NCBI GenBank assembly: GCA_022606425.2
Contig: JAHDVF020000883.1
Coordinates: 2,170,001 to 2,234,000, forward strand
DNA: 64,000 nt
Reading direction: 5' to 3'
Source: Lepidostoma basale
Lineage: Eukaryota; Arthropoda; Insecta; Trichoptera; Lepidostomatidae
Positions 36,022-44,600 of this stretch are shown here, piece by piece (positions within the stretch are counted from its first letter, which is position 1; each line of letters begins with the position of its first letter). The notes below the pieces were generated by a model. That model ran no database searches and had not been told where the DNA came from. It saw nothing but the letters and a program-made list of their open reading frames with translations. Made by a program: the position numbers and the translations under genes.

Positions 36022-36215
36022 TGGCGACCTTCGTGGCAGAGTGGTTACAAGCTCTGACTTCCATGGCTCTGAGTCCTAGGTTCGATTCCCGGCGATGGCA
36101 GTGTGATTGTCACACTGTCTTTGGTCTGGTGTAGAATTCACGTGACAATAAAATTGCGATAGATTGTCTACCTATCACATGTCACGAGAATCAATATAAT
36201 AGCTAAAAAATAAAA
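36022..36215 (+). mobile_element. tRNA-derived SINE, type S2, with perfect A and B boxes
   Basis: TGGCAGAGTGG (36034-36044) and GGTTCGATTCC (36079-36089) match the Pol III A- and B-box consensus exactly, 34 bases apart. The 3' acceptor side does not pair with the 5' side, so it is a SINE head, not a tRNA gene. The body is GGCAGTGTGATTGTCACACT, GTCTTTGGTCTGGTGTAGAA, TTCACGTGACAATAAAATTG, CTACCTATCACATGTCACGA, and it ends in an A-rich tail. It is shared with 57923-58108 (sense), 7925-8100 (antisense) and a short piece at 49393-49462. Confidence 0.85.
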
Positions 36216-36342
36216 AAAATATACAGAAATTGCGTCCAAACGACCTGTTGTGTACATAAAAGAAATAAAAAAGAAATAAAAATAAAAATAAAATTTAGAT
36301 CGTGGTCTGGAAATGAAAGAGATGAAGTTGGAGTAGTGCAAG

Positions 36343-36470
36343 GAAACCGGTTGGCGCTACTTACTCAAATAAATTGGTTTAAACTAAGTGAGAAAGTATT
36401 TAAATTATTTTTAAATACTCGTATGTCAAACCACCAAGTAATAGCTTTGTACCAAACTTGAAACCAATTG
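36343..36470. repeat. Family R palindrome, right part
   Basis: GAAACCGGTTGGCGCTACTT, ACTCAAATAAATTGGTTTAA, ACTAAGTGAGAAAGTATTTA, then TCAAACCACCAAGTAATAGC. It continues the element that begins at 35390 and matches 37310-37430. Confidence 0.7.
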
Positions 36471-36865
36471 TATTGCAAAGAACGTTAATAATTCGATGTG
36501 TAGTTATATTTTGTGGAGTATTATTTTGAATTTCTATCTGTATGAGTTGTTTCAGTGGGACACTATCATTAGCATAAGCTTTTAGTGCTTTACGTGCGTA
36601 TGCCGCGAAACAATCGCATATTATCCATGTCCCCAACGCGGGCGGGGGCCATGAATGAACAGCGGTCCTGATCTCTGTGCAGGCCGGCACCGGCGCGAGA
36701 CACGGGTATCAGTGGAGCTCCTCTCATATAGCGCATCTGTGTAAAGGTATAATATCTCACGGGCTCGTAGCGCGAGAAACCCGCGACTACCTGCTAAAAA
36801 TATCAAATATCAAGGGAAGACTGATCAGAATAGAACAAAGATTATTTATAAAAAAAAAATTAGAA
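36471..36865. other. No gene recognised
   Basis: Unique sequence with a GC-richer part at 36600-36780. Small open frames on both strands are unremarkable. Confidence 0.35.
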
Positions 36866-37185
36866 CCTTTTTTCTTCTTATTCTTCTTTTTCTTCTTCTT
36901 CGTCTTCTTCTTCTTCTTTTTCTTCTTCTTCTTCTTCTTCTTCTTCTTCTTCTTCTTCTTCTTCTTTTAATAGACCTGACGATCTGTGACACAGAAATCA
37001 TGTCTCGTCGGATGATGAGATCCAGCTGTCCCTCTATCTCTTAGGCGGTCTTCCAGGTGGGCGGTGTCCGGAGGGGATTTCATAAGCGGCTGTATATGCA
37101 AGTCTATCATCATCCATTCGGGCTACGTGGTCCCTCCAGTATTTTCTTCTGGATCTACTCCACTGAACGATATCCTCTATTTCGC
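36866..37185 (-). pseudogene. FWRDH-family LINE 3' end with (GAA)n tail
   Basis: On the minus strand: EIEDIVQWSRSRRKYWRDHV, ARMDDDRLAYTAAYEIPSGH, RPPGRPPKR, a stop, RDSWISSSDET, then a long GAA-repeat tail, seen on plus as the CTT microsatellite 36870-36966. So the microsatellite is the LINE's own tail, lengthened by slippage. Confidence 0.8.
36870..36966. repeat. (CTT)n microsatellite (LINE tail)
   Basis: About 30 CTT units with a few CTTTTT and CGT interruptions. It forms the antisense tail of the LINE fragment to its right. Confidence 0.9.
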
Positions 37186-37189
37186 AAGT

Positions 37190-37435
37190 TTTTTTATATA
37201 CTCGTAAACCACTTTATTTGAGTAAGTAGTGCCAACCGGGTTTACTCTGTTCTGAGCTTCCTCTGACCTATACACCCCTAAGCCCTAAGGAAGCTATCTA
37301 CAGAGTGAAACCGACTGGCACTTACTCAAATAAAGTGATTTAAACTAAGCGAAAAAGTGTTCAATTTTATTTTTAAATATGACAAACCACCAAGTAAAAG
37401 CTTTTTATCAAAGTTCAAAATTATTTATAATTAAT
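37190..37435. repeat. Palindromic element family R, complete copy
   Basis: AAACCACTTTATTTGAGTAA, GTAGTGCCAACCGGGTTTAC, TCTGTTCTGAGCTTCC on the left are mirrored by GGAAGCTATCTACAGAGTGA, AACCGACTGGCACTTACTCA, AATAAAGTGATTTAAAC. The sense hammerhead-like motif at 37285-37311 has CTAAGGA in place of CUGAGGA and CCGACT instead of ACCGGT, so it is decayed. It lies directly next to the LINE fragment. Confidence 0.75.
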
Positions 37436-38092
37436 ATGAATACAGATTTATATCATAAAATGAATAATGAATCGTTAACATTGGCAAACATATAACAAAA
37501 CATATTTTAAAAAAAAATCGACGTATTTTTAAATCCAATTACGTCACGAAATTTTTTTATTTAATGTATTCTGCGCTGCTTGTTCTACAAAAACATTTCG
37601 TTAGTATCCCTCCTAATATGAAACAACAATCGTTGAAAATATTGCCAAGTGAAAGATAGCCGGCACATTGTATGCAAAAGCTCCGCGAATGGTCGTGTTC
37701 TTTATTGTGTTATTAAATTAAATATTATTAGAACAATCCTAGAGATTTCGACGTCAGATTCACGTTAACGTATTGGACTTAAACCGCACCCGGTCGGCAG
37801 TTCCTTACGAATATGACACTTATTGTTTAATATGAAAGGCTTTTAGTCTTTAAAATTAATATTTTTCATTTTTTAATATTGGCATAAACAGCTCAAACAT
37901 TAATGATATCATCATAAAGATGATGCGTGTTTGATTTATTAAGCTTTATTTTTTTTTTTATCTGATAAGAATTCAATTAGAAGATAATTTGATTAAATAA
38001 TCACAACAGCCTTAAAACAATATGCATACATCTTTGGCGAAGCATTCACAAGCAATAAAAATTGCTGCAAGTGATCTTCAATAAGTGCGAAT
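37436..38092. other. No gene recognised
   Basis: AT-rich, unique in the window. Confidence 0.35.
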
Positions 38093-38657
38093 TATTTAAT
38101 TAAAACGAATGAAAACGTCTGGTTTTTAGAAAGATTTTTTCTATTTTACGGGAATGACATGTTTCGCATGTCGTTTTTATTCATATTAAATATTTTATTA
38201 TTTTATTATTGTATGGATGTTAAACGCGGACCTTAAAAGTCAACTCAATGAACAGACTGGAAGCATTTGAAAAGTGGCTTTATCGCTCAGTTCTCAGAAT
38301 TCCTTGGACAGACATGGTAACCAATACCGCAGCCTTGAGGCGAGCTAGAGTTGTCAGGGAGCTGTTGTCAGGATTTTACATCTGGATCATGTACTACGTG
38401 GGGAAAAGTACCACCTTATCTAACTGATATTGGAGGGGGAAATTGAGGGACGCTGAGGCCCCGGTAGGAGACAGATGTCCTGGCAGCGAAACGTGAGGGA
38501 GTGGACCGGCATCTGAAGTGTGGAGGAGCTGTTCCGAGCGGCACAGGACAGGACAGGTTTACCGAGGTAATCGCCAACGTTGGGGAGACCCGACAGGGCT
38601 GAAGAAGAATAAGAATTATTTAATATGCAGTTTTACATCTTCGTTAAGGAACAATAA
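38093..38657. repeat. Family P element interrupted by a LINE
   Basis: The left arm (AAAACGAATGAAAACGTCTG, TACGGGAATGACATGTTTCG) is at 38099-38167 and the right terminus (GAATTATTTAATATGCAGTT, TTACATCTTCG, AAGGAACAATAAA) is at 38612-38657. The middle is replaced by the LINE at 38205-38612, so the LINE is younger than this P copy. Confidence 0.7.
38205..38612 (+). pseudogene. REWTG-family LINE C-terminus
   Basis: One frame reads KVNSMNRLEAFEKWLYRSVL, RIPWTDMVTNTAALRRARVV, RELLS. After a frameshift it reads LGHVLRGEKYHLI-like, GPGRRQMSWQRNVREWTGI, SVEELFRAAQD, and the 3' end is GTTGGGGAGACCCGACAGGG with a GAAGAAGAAT tail. It is an RTE/CR1-like LINE related to 41735-42232, 17396-17565 and 2060-2134. 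Confidence 0.8.
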
Positions 38658-39165
38658 ATAGTATGAATTTCTTGTTTAAATATAGGTTTTTTTCGGTAAT
38701 TTCACAGAATCACAATGATAATATGACACTGATTCCTAGTTATTTCAATATAATTCAAAATTTGTAACCGAGTGCACAGTATGTAAATAAACAGGTATAA
38801 ATTCTTTAATAATATATAATTCATAGGCATAGTCTCAAATGTAATATTCGAGACTTCTCAAATCCTCGAGTGATTTCTCCTGTCAAGATATATTTAAATA
38901 ATAATCCCCCTGTGAAGGCTATGAAGAATTTAAACGATAACAATAATCGAATCGAGCGGGCCCCGGACTGCATAAAGTATTTTGATAATGCTCAATCGGG
39001 AATCGAAGCGCATACCTCGCGTGCTCGTCCGGACCAGAGTGCTTGATAAAGTGCATATTCTTGCAACTCAAGTCTTATACGCTGACTTAAAGAAAGCTCT
39101 CGATGTTTTCGCTGCATGTCAGTGGTGGTTAATGATATTTTTTTTCTATATACCTCTTAAATATA
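38658..39165. other. No gene recognised
   Basis: Unique sequence; 38840-39130 is slightly GC-richer. A 65-codon frame at 38982-39179 has no recognised similarity. Confidence 0.3.
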
Positions 39166-39167
39166 AA

Positions 39168-39560
39168 CCAACTAACTAACCATCACGGCGTCTCGTAAAA
39201 GGTATCCAGGAAAAATGGACTGACATACTGTTCTTTCCTGACATGCTTCTCTTGCATCCTCAACATTCATACATTGTGTCATGCATTTTTACAACTTCAC
39301 GTGACCGAGATTTAATATTTGATTGAGTTGATCGAGACACATTTTTTTCAGTCTTCCTCTATTTATAATTCATATGTTTTCTTTTATCTATGACTATTTC
39401 AACCTTCTTCCTTCCACTGCTGGAAATTTCTTCCAATCGTTCCTGTCTTATCCCTTCCGCATCTAGGTCGTTTCAACTATTTGGGCCATGTCGTAAGCTC
39501 AAGCTTTTTACTCAAACATTTTATATAAATATTATCAGTTTGGATAACGAATTATTACTA
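39168..39560 (-). mobile_element. TTAG-tailed LINE 3' end, left half of a head-to-head pair
   Basis: AACCAACTAACTAACCATCA, CGGCGTCTCGTAAAAGG, AATGGACTGACATACTG, CCTCAACATTCATACATTG, then degenerate upstream coding sequence. Its tail faces left, while the sense copy 30 bases away has its tail on the right. Confidence 0.75.
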
Positions 39561-39589
39561 GAAAAACTCTAAGAGATCTTGTCCGTAAC

Positions 39590-39765
39590 GCTGACTTAAG
39601 ATACATGACATGTTAGAAGTCGAAAGAATCGACATACGTGTATGTCTCGCTGTTTGAATGTGGAGGAAGCTGGATACGTGTTTCAAGAACGAGTGTTATA
39701 GTGGTCCATCCTCTCTGTCTACCTCTTCGGAGAAAACCCGTGATGGTTTGTTGTTTTTGTTGTTG
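39590..39765 (+). mobile_element. TTAG-family LINE 3' end, right half of a head-to-head pair
   Basis: ATGACATGTTAGAAGTCGAA, AGAATCGACATACGTGTATG, GTTTGAATGTGGAGGAAGC, GGTCCATCCTCTCTGTCTAC, then GTGATGGTTTGTTGTTTTTG. It has the (GTTT/GTT)n tail subgroup, unlike its left neighbour, so these are two separate insertions or a recombinant. Confidence 0.75.
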
Positions 39766-40480
39766 TAAGAAAAGGATCTTTACTAATGTGTACATGTGGT
39801 TCCAACAAATACATATTCACTAGAGTGCGTTAAATCAACATACTGAATGATAAACTAGTTATCTTTCTAAACGTTTAAAAATGTTTTTTGTAGTTCAAAC
39901 TTAATGATAGGCAACGAGTCTCTGACTCCGTTGGTCCGCAATTAGCCAGGGCTTCTGAGGAGATACGAGCATTACTGCGGCGTAGTTAATAAAGCACATA
40001 GTATCAATTAACGAACGCCTATAGCGCACATCCGCAGCTAAGCGCAGCATCCGCTCCTATCTCCTCCGCGGACCAAATGAGACCTCAGAAGACGAACTTA
40101 TGTATTATGCAGGCAATGCCTTCATGTCGGAAGCTGCGAATTAATTATTCTGCGATACAGCTTCGGTTAGTCTTATGCGGATAAATGCTATAGGTTCAAT
40201 TTAAAATATATTTTTTATTAATTAAAGCACGATATAAAAAAAATTCAAAAGTAGAATAAACAGTGTTTTAATTCATAAAAAATGGCATCATTATGGAATT
40301 CCACAGTTTTAATGCCTTAAGTTTATCTAAAATTAAAAGGCATTTATTTACCTGCGACCACCTTATTCAGAATTGTTCCTATAATGTTACGAATATACAT
40401 TTATTGTAGGGTAACATACAGTGATTGTTAAAACAAATGCAAATGAACAAACTAACAGTTAAATAAAGACATAGAAAGCT
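39766..40480. other. No gene recognised; GC-richer unique patch
   Basis: 39910-40150 is notably GC-richer than its surroundings. It has a loose inverted arrangement (TTGGTCCGC and GCGGACCAA; CTTCTGAGG and CCTCAGAAG) but no reading frame. Confidence 0.3.
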
Positions 40481-40484
40481 ACCC

Positions 40485-40620
40485 GCCGCTTACCCGAAGC
40501 TGTTATGGGACGCAGCGGCGCCCCTTAGGCCCGCCCCCCATTCACGCAGGACTTACATTAGCTGGAGAATGCACCATTCCAGAAAAAAAAGCAAAAGGGT
40601 ATCTAGGCCACATTTAATCC
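40485..40620 (+). repeat. Dispersed repeat family V, copy 1
   Basis: GCTTACCCGAAGCTGTTATG, GGACGCAGCGGCGCCCCTTA, GCAGGACTTACATTAGCTGG, AGAATGCACCATTCCAG and CCACATTTAATCCAG recur in the same order at 58390-58570. GC-rich compared with its setting. The class is unknown. Confidence 0.7.
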
Positions 40621-40684
40621 AGTTTAATTTCAATCCACTTCTATGTCCCAATATTAGATACTTCAATCAAATGCAGAGCATGCA

Positions 40685-40830
40685 ACAAAATAAACCATCA
40701 CGCCGTTTTCCCGAAAGGATAGATAGAAATAATAGACCGCCACACTACTCTATCCTGGCACACCTCTCTGGTTTCCTCCACATTAATACGGCGAAACATA
40801 CACGTACACTTTCGACATCTAAGAAGCAAG
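40685..40830 (-). mobile_element. TTAG-family LINE 3' end
   Basis: AATAAACCATCACGCCGTTT, CCCGAAAGGATAGATAGAAA, AGACCGCCACACTACTCTAT, CTCCACATTAATACGGCG. Closely related to the 27395-27535 copy. Confidence 0.75.
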
Positions 40831-40867
40831 CAATGTGTATGAAAACGTTCAAAACAAAATAATGCAA

Positions 40868-41235
40868 TATATAGTATGTATTGTTTCTTGTACGATGATA
40901 TAAAACTCCTTCTTCTTCTTCCGTGCTATAAAACAATGTAGTATGTTTATAAAATTTCATATTAAATAATCAATATGAATGAAAACGTATATTTTATAGA
41001 AATTTAATTTAATTTAAAGTTAATTAATTACATATTCGCCATGCTGCCTTATGAATTGATAATTCCTTAACAAGGTATTTTATATAGTATTCTAATTCAG
41101 TTCTATTATACAATACATAGCATGCGCAGGTAATTTCATTCTGCTAAGGCATTATTAAATGCACATATTTAAATATTTGATAATGACCCAGCAATTTGAA
41201 ACATTTCATTTTCATGAAATAATACAAATCTTATT
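40868..41235. repeat. Family P element, old copy with a small insert
   Basis: The terminus TTGTTTCTTGTACGATGATA, TAAAACTCC is followed by about 50 foreign bases (CTTCTTCTTCCGTGC). The arm then resumes at CATATTAAATAATCAATATG, AATGAAAACG and continues to TATTTGATAATGACCCAGCA, AATTTGAAACATTTC. Heavily mutated. Confidence 0.55.
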
Positions 41236-41734
41236 TAAAATATGATAATTTTATAACATATGAATTTAATTTTATCTCAAATATAATTTTTCGTGAATAA
41301 GTTTTTAGTTGTGTATTATTTAATAATAATTAAAAATTCTTTAATTAAAAATAATAAACCCGTATTCATTCCAGCTTACGTACGAGAGTTGCTCATTCGC
41401 TTCTTCAGAAGACTTATTATTACGAAGCAGATAAAACGAACGAACATAATCTATAACATGTGAAAGGTACCATAACATGATACGAACGCGAAATAAATAT
41501 AAAAAAGCGCTGAATAAGATGGATGTCTTTAATCCTGTGACCGTTGAACCATATTTATTTTCCAAAATTTCTCTTAGGGTACGATCACACCGAAGTGTTA
41601 AAGGTTGGTGACTCCCTTACTGTCGGTCTGAAAATGGTAGAGACTGAGTTCAAAGTGTCGTCAAAATTATTATATTTGAAAATGTCACACTGTCGATTAA
41701 GCTTTCATATTTTTAAATTAAAATATCTGGAATT
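41236..41734. other. No gene recognised
   Basis: AT-rich. Coding-like residues that lead into the LINE at 41735 may start a little earlier. Confidence 0.3.
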
Positions 41735-42232
41735 GTTGCACGATGTTGAAGCTGCACGAGCTGCATTTAATAAAATGAGAACATTATTTTGGAACGATAA
41801 TCTTAACTTGAAACTCCCACAAATCTGTACTATGTAGTGTATTAAATGTTATATATGGTCGTAGACGATATGGCTGTGAATCCTAGACTCTGAAAGTGAA
41901 TGTAATGAACCAGTTGGAAGCGTTCGAGATGTGGATATACCGCAGAATGCTTCGTATACCGTAAACCGATAGGGTCAGTAATGCAGACGTACTACAGAGA
42001 GCCAGAGCCAATGGAAAGCTGTTGTCGAGTGTGAAAATTAGAAATATCTCATGTCATGTGCTAAGGGAAAATATCACCTCATTCGACTGATATTAATGGG
42101 TAAAGTGGAGGGACGTCGGGGAGTTGGTAGAAGGCAGCTGTCCTGGCTGCGGAACATCAAAGAGTGGACAGGAATAACAAGAGTTCAGAACCTGTTCCAA
42201 GTGGCGCAGGATAGAGATACCTTTTAGATACC
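41735..42232 (+). pseudogene. REWTG-family LINE, reverse transcriptase C-terminus
   Basis: VEAARAAFNKMRTLFWNDNL with NLKLPQI belongs to the thumb/connection region. Later frames give KVNVMNQLEAFEMWIYRRML, RIP, TDRVSNADVLQRARANGKLL, SCHVLREN, and the DNA encoding WLRNIKEWTGITR and FQVAQDRDTF. It is interrupted by stops and at least two frameshifts. It ends near 42232 without a clear tail. Confidence 0.8.
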
Positions 42233-42690
42233 TACTAATGATTTGTAATCACAAAATTAATGTAAAACAAATATAAACTCACTATTTTCAAATCAAACTT
42301 TTTTTTTAGGTAGAGTATATTTGCTACTCGTCATTACGAGTATTTCCACAGAATAAAACAAGTAAATAAAAATTGAAAGTAAGAAAATTTACCAATTTTT
42401 TTTTTAAATTTTGGTCCGAAAATAAAGGTTTTTACAATTGACTTAGTCATAAATTAAAGTTAATATAAAAGCCTAATCAATAGTGTGACATTTTCAAATA
42501 GAATAATTTGACAACGCTGTTAAATCAGTATCAGTCACTTTCGGACAGACAGCAAGCGAGTCACCATCCGAAACACTCCGGTGTGGCCGAAGCCTTAACA
42601 GACACACTATCCCGTAGCGTACTTTTAAAGGTGGATGGAAGAGTCCCGCATAACTGACAGCCATGCAATTCGATAGTACGCTTGCCAGTC
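42233..42690. other. Region upstream of the candidate first exon
   Basis: 42240-42480 is AT-rich. From about 42530 the composition becomes balanced and non-repetitive (CTTTCGGACAGACAGCAAGC, CACTCCGGTGTGGCCGAAGC, AGTCCCGCATAACTGACAGC), which fits a promoter-proximal region. Confidence 0.35.
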
Positions 42691-42691
42691 A

Positions 42692-42699
42692 TATAAAAA
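42692..42699 (+). promoter_or_regulatory. Candidate TATA box
   Basis: TATAAAAA, preceded by GCCAGTCA and followed by a GC-rich segment (ATCTCGGGGCGG). A start site would be expected around 42720. No exact insect initiator (TCAGTY) is present there, so support is only the box, the composition change and the leader and donor downstream. Confidence 0.35.
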
Positions 42700-42855
42700 C
42701 ATCTCGGGGCGGATAACAGCGTGCATAATATTTAAGCCTCTGTCACAGCGCGACACGTCTCCAACCGCAGGTCCACCTTGAATGGGAAATCGCAGCAGCT
42801 TATGGTCAAGACTAACATTGATTATTTGAAACCGAATACTAATACAGAGGCTATA

Positions 42856-42885
42856 ATGGCATCTTTGCTACTACGCCTGCACCAG
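42856..42885 (+). CDS. Candidate first coding exon (10 codons) with splice donor
   Basis: ATG in the context GCTATAATGG opens MASLLLRLHQ and ends at CAG directly before GTAGGTACC, a strong splice donor. The exon is exactly 30 bases, phase 0. The leader upstream (about 42720-42855) is non-repetitive and of balanced composition, and a TATAAAAA stands 157 bases before the ATG. The leucine-rich start could begin a signal peptide. No downstream exon is recognisable in the remaining 21 kb, which is repeat-rich as expected of a long first intron. Without transcripts this stays a candidate. An upstream ATG (in TTGAATGGGAAATC) may affect translation. Confidence 0.3.
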
Positions 42886-43054
42886 GTAGGTACCGCGTGT
42901 TTAGGGCGATATTATAAACCATTGCATATAAATTGAAATGTTTAATAAAAAATATTTATGTGAATTCACATGTTTAATAAAAAATATTTATGTAATTACA
43001 TATATAATGAAAACGCGATAGCTTTTTCGGTTTTACATTGATTTTTTTATTATA
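42886..43054. other. Start of putative intron, no other feature
   Basis: GTAGGTACCGCG, then a direct repeat of ATGTTTAATAAAAAATATTT with ATGT, occurring twice between 42938 and 42993. Confidence 0.35.
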
Positions 43055-43268
43055 GAATGGTTAAGAAAGTAAACGTTAATGATGTAAATGGGGTACGAAG
43101 TCGAGGCAGACCGAGGAAAACATGACGTGAATCGACGTGCGTGTATGACTCGTTGTATGAATGTGGAGGAATCTAGAGAGGTTTGCCAGGATAGAGTAGT
43201 GTGGCGGTCCATTCTCTCTGCCTACCCCTGCGGGGAGATGGCGTGATGTTTTGTTTGTTTGTTTGTAA
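43055..43268 (+). mobile_element. TTAG-family LINE 3' end, internally deleted
   Basis: AATGGTTAAGAAAGTAAACG, GATGTAAATGGGGTACGAAG, GAGGCAGACCGAGGAAAACA, then a jump (the DQINQILK part is missing) to GAATCGACGTGCGTGTATGA, CTCGTTGTATGAATGTGGAG and TCTGCCTACCCCTGCGGGG, with a GTTTGTTTGTTTG tail. It is close to the 30.6-30.9 kb copy. Confidence 0.8.
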
Positions 43269-43986
43269 AAAAAAACGTTGTTACAAAATAGTTTCGCATT
43301 GTGAGGGCATTCTCAAACTAACTATAAACCGACATTTTTAAATTTAAAAAAATAGAAGTGTAAAAAACAATTTTTTATATTCATAAAAATTCGTCAAAAA
43401 AAAATAATACATAAATGTCTTATAGTGTGGTGTCTCTACTATTCGACATACATGCTTTTAAATAGATACGATTTAGTCATCACGTAAATAATATTCTGCA
43501 AAGATTAAAATGGAAGTAAACGTTGAAAATAAATTTACGCCACTCGAGCAATTACCTGTTACTTGAGTAATGTTTTATAATATCGCCCTTGGTATACGGC
43601 AGCGGAACTCCCGGGAACGAAACCATATATTACGATAAAGTACGTTGCGGTTTAAGCGTCCATCTCATACAACGGTGGTTAGGTAATACGTAATACTGGA
43701 TCTCGGAGCTATTCTACTGACTACAAATGGATCTCGATCCTATGTTTGAGTCAGATATAATGCGTATTATAGTGGACTCGTATTTTCTTATAATAATAAT
43801 ATATAAAAAAAACTCCAACGCGTGAGTGTAAAGACATTCTCGGCGAAGAAACGTTTGGTTTTTTGTGTCATTATTTCCGTACCGTTCACGATTAAATGTT
43901 TTTTCATTCTTGTAAGATACACGTTATACTTCCGCACGTTTTTTAATCAGTTCTACGCTCTTAAATGCAGAGAATTTGTTGAAATT
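43269..43986. other. No gene recognised
   Basis: Unique AT-rich DNA. 43550-43740 is more balanced. A 68-codon frame at 43822-44028 runs into the minisatellite and is not credible. Confidence 0.35.
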
Positions 43987-44600
43987 GTCCTCTATGTTAC
44001 CCTGTTTTGTACGAAACTAAAAAAATAAACTAATTTAAGTCCCTACTCCTTTGTTTCCCTGTTTTATAAGAAACTCAATAAATAAAGCAAGTTAAATCGT
44101 TACTCCTCTGTTACCACTTTTTGTATTAAACTCAATAAATAAAACCACTTAAGTCCCAACTCATATGTTACCCTGTTTTGTACAATACTCAGTAAACAAA
44201 GTAAGTTAAGTTTTTACTCTTCTCTTACCCTGTTTTGTATGAAACTAATGAAATAAACCAAATTAAGTTAATATTCCTCTATTACCCTTTTTTTACAAAA
44301 CTCAATAAATAAAGTAAATCAAGTCCCTACTCCTCTGTTACCCTGTTTTGTATGAAACTTAATAATAAATAAATTTAAATCCCTACTCATATGTTACCCT
44401 GTTTTGTACGAAACTCAATAAATAAATAAACTTAAGTCCCTACTCATTTGTTACCCTGTTTTGTGCGAAACTCAATAAATACCACTCTTATGTTACCCTG
44501 TTTTGTACGAATCTCAATAAATAAATCAACTTAAGTCCCTACTCCTATGTTACCCTGTTTTGTACGAAACTCAATAAATAAAGCAAGTTAAGTCCCTATC
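43987..44600. repeat. 57-base minisatellite, about 11 units
   Basis: The unit reads CCTCTGTTACCCTGTTTTGT, ACGAAACTCAATAAATAAA, GCAAGTTAAGTCCCTACT. Eleven units stand head to tail with up to about 20% divergence; the ninth lacks some 20 bases. Each unit holds the near-palindrome GTTTTGTACGAAAC. Outer units on the right are most alike. Stops occur in most frames, so it does not encode a repeat protein. Direct repeats without unique spacers rule out a CRISPR-like array. Confidence 0.95.

Larger units (their letters stand above)
35554..36342. mobile_element. 789-base insertion inside family R, flanked by GAAACC
   Basis: GAAACC is found on both sides (35548-35553 and 36343-36348), and the R palindrome continues across. 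The insert begins with TTGGAC repeats, then sequence related to the interior of the hAT-like MITE, a G-rich stretch of unknown origin and a tRNA-derived SINE. The 6-base repeat could be a target duplication or part of the palindrome's own symmetry. The insert may itself be composite. Confidence 0.5.

Noticed and set aside
36022..36095. A tRNA gene
   Set aside because: A and B boxes are perfect but the acceptor stem does not close and the sequence continues into a repeated SINE body.
36850..36970. Poly-phenylalanine open frame
   Set aside because: It is the CTT microsatellite tail of an antisense LINE.
39910..40150. GC-rich inverted arrangement
   Set aside because: The paired words are short, in an order that does not make one hairpin, and not repeated elsewhere.
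43987..44600. CRISPR-like array
   Set aside because: Units are contiguous with no unique spacers and the genome is eukaryotic.
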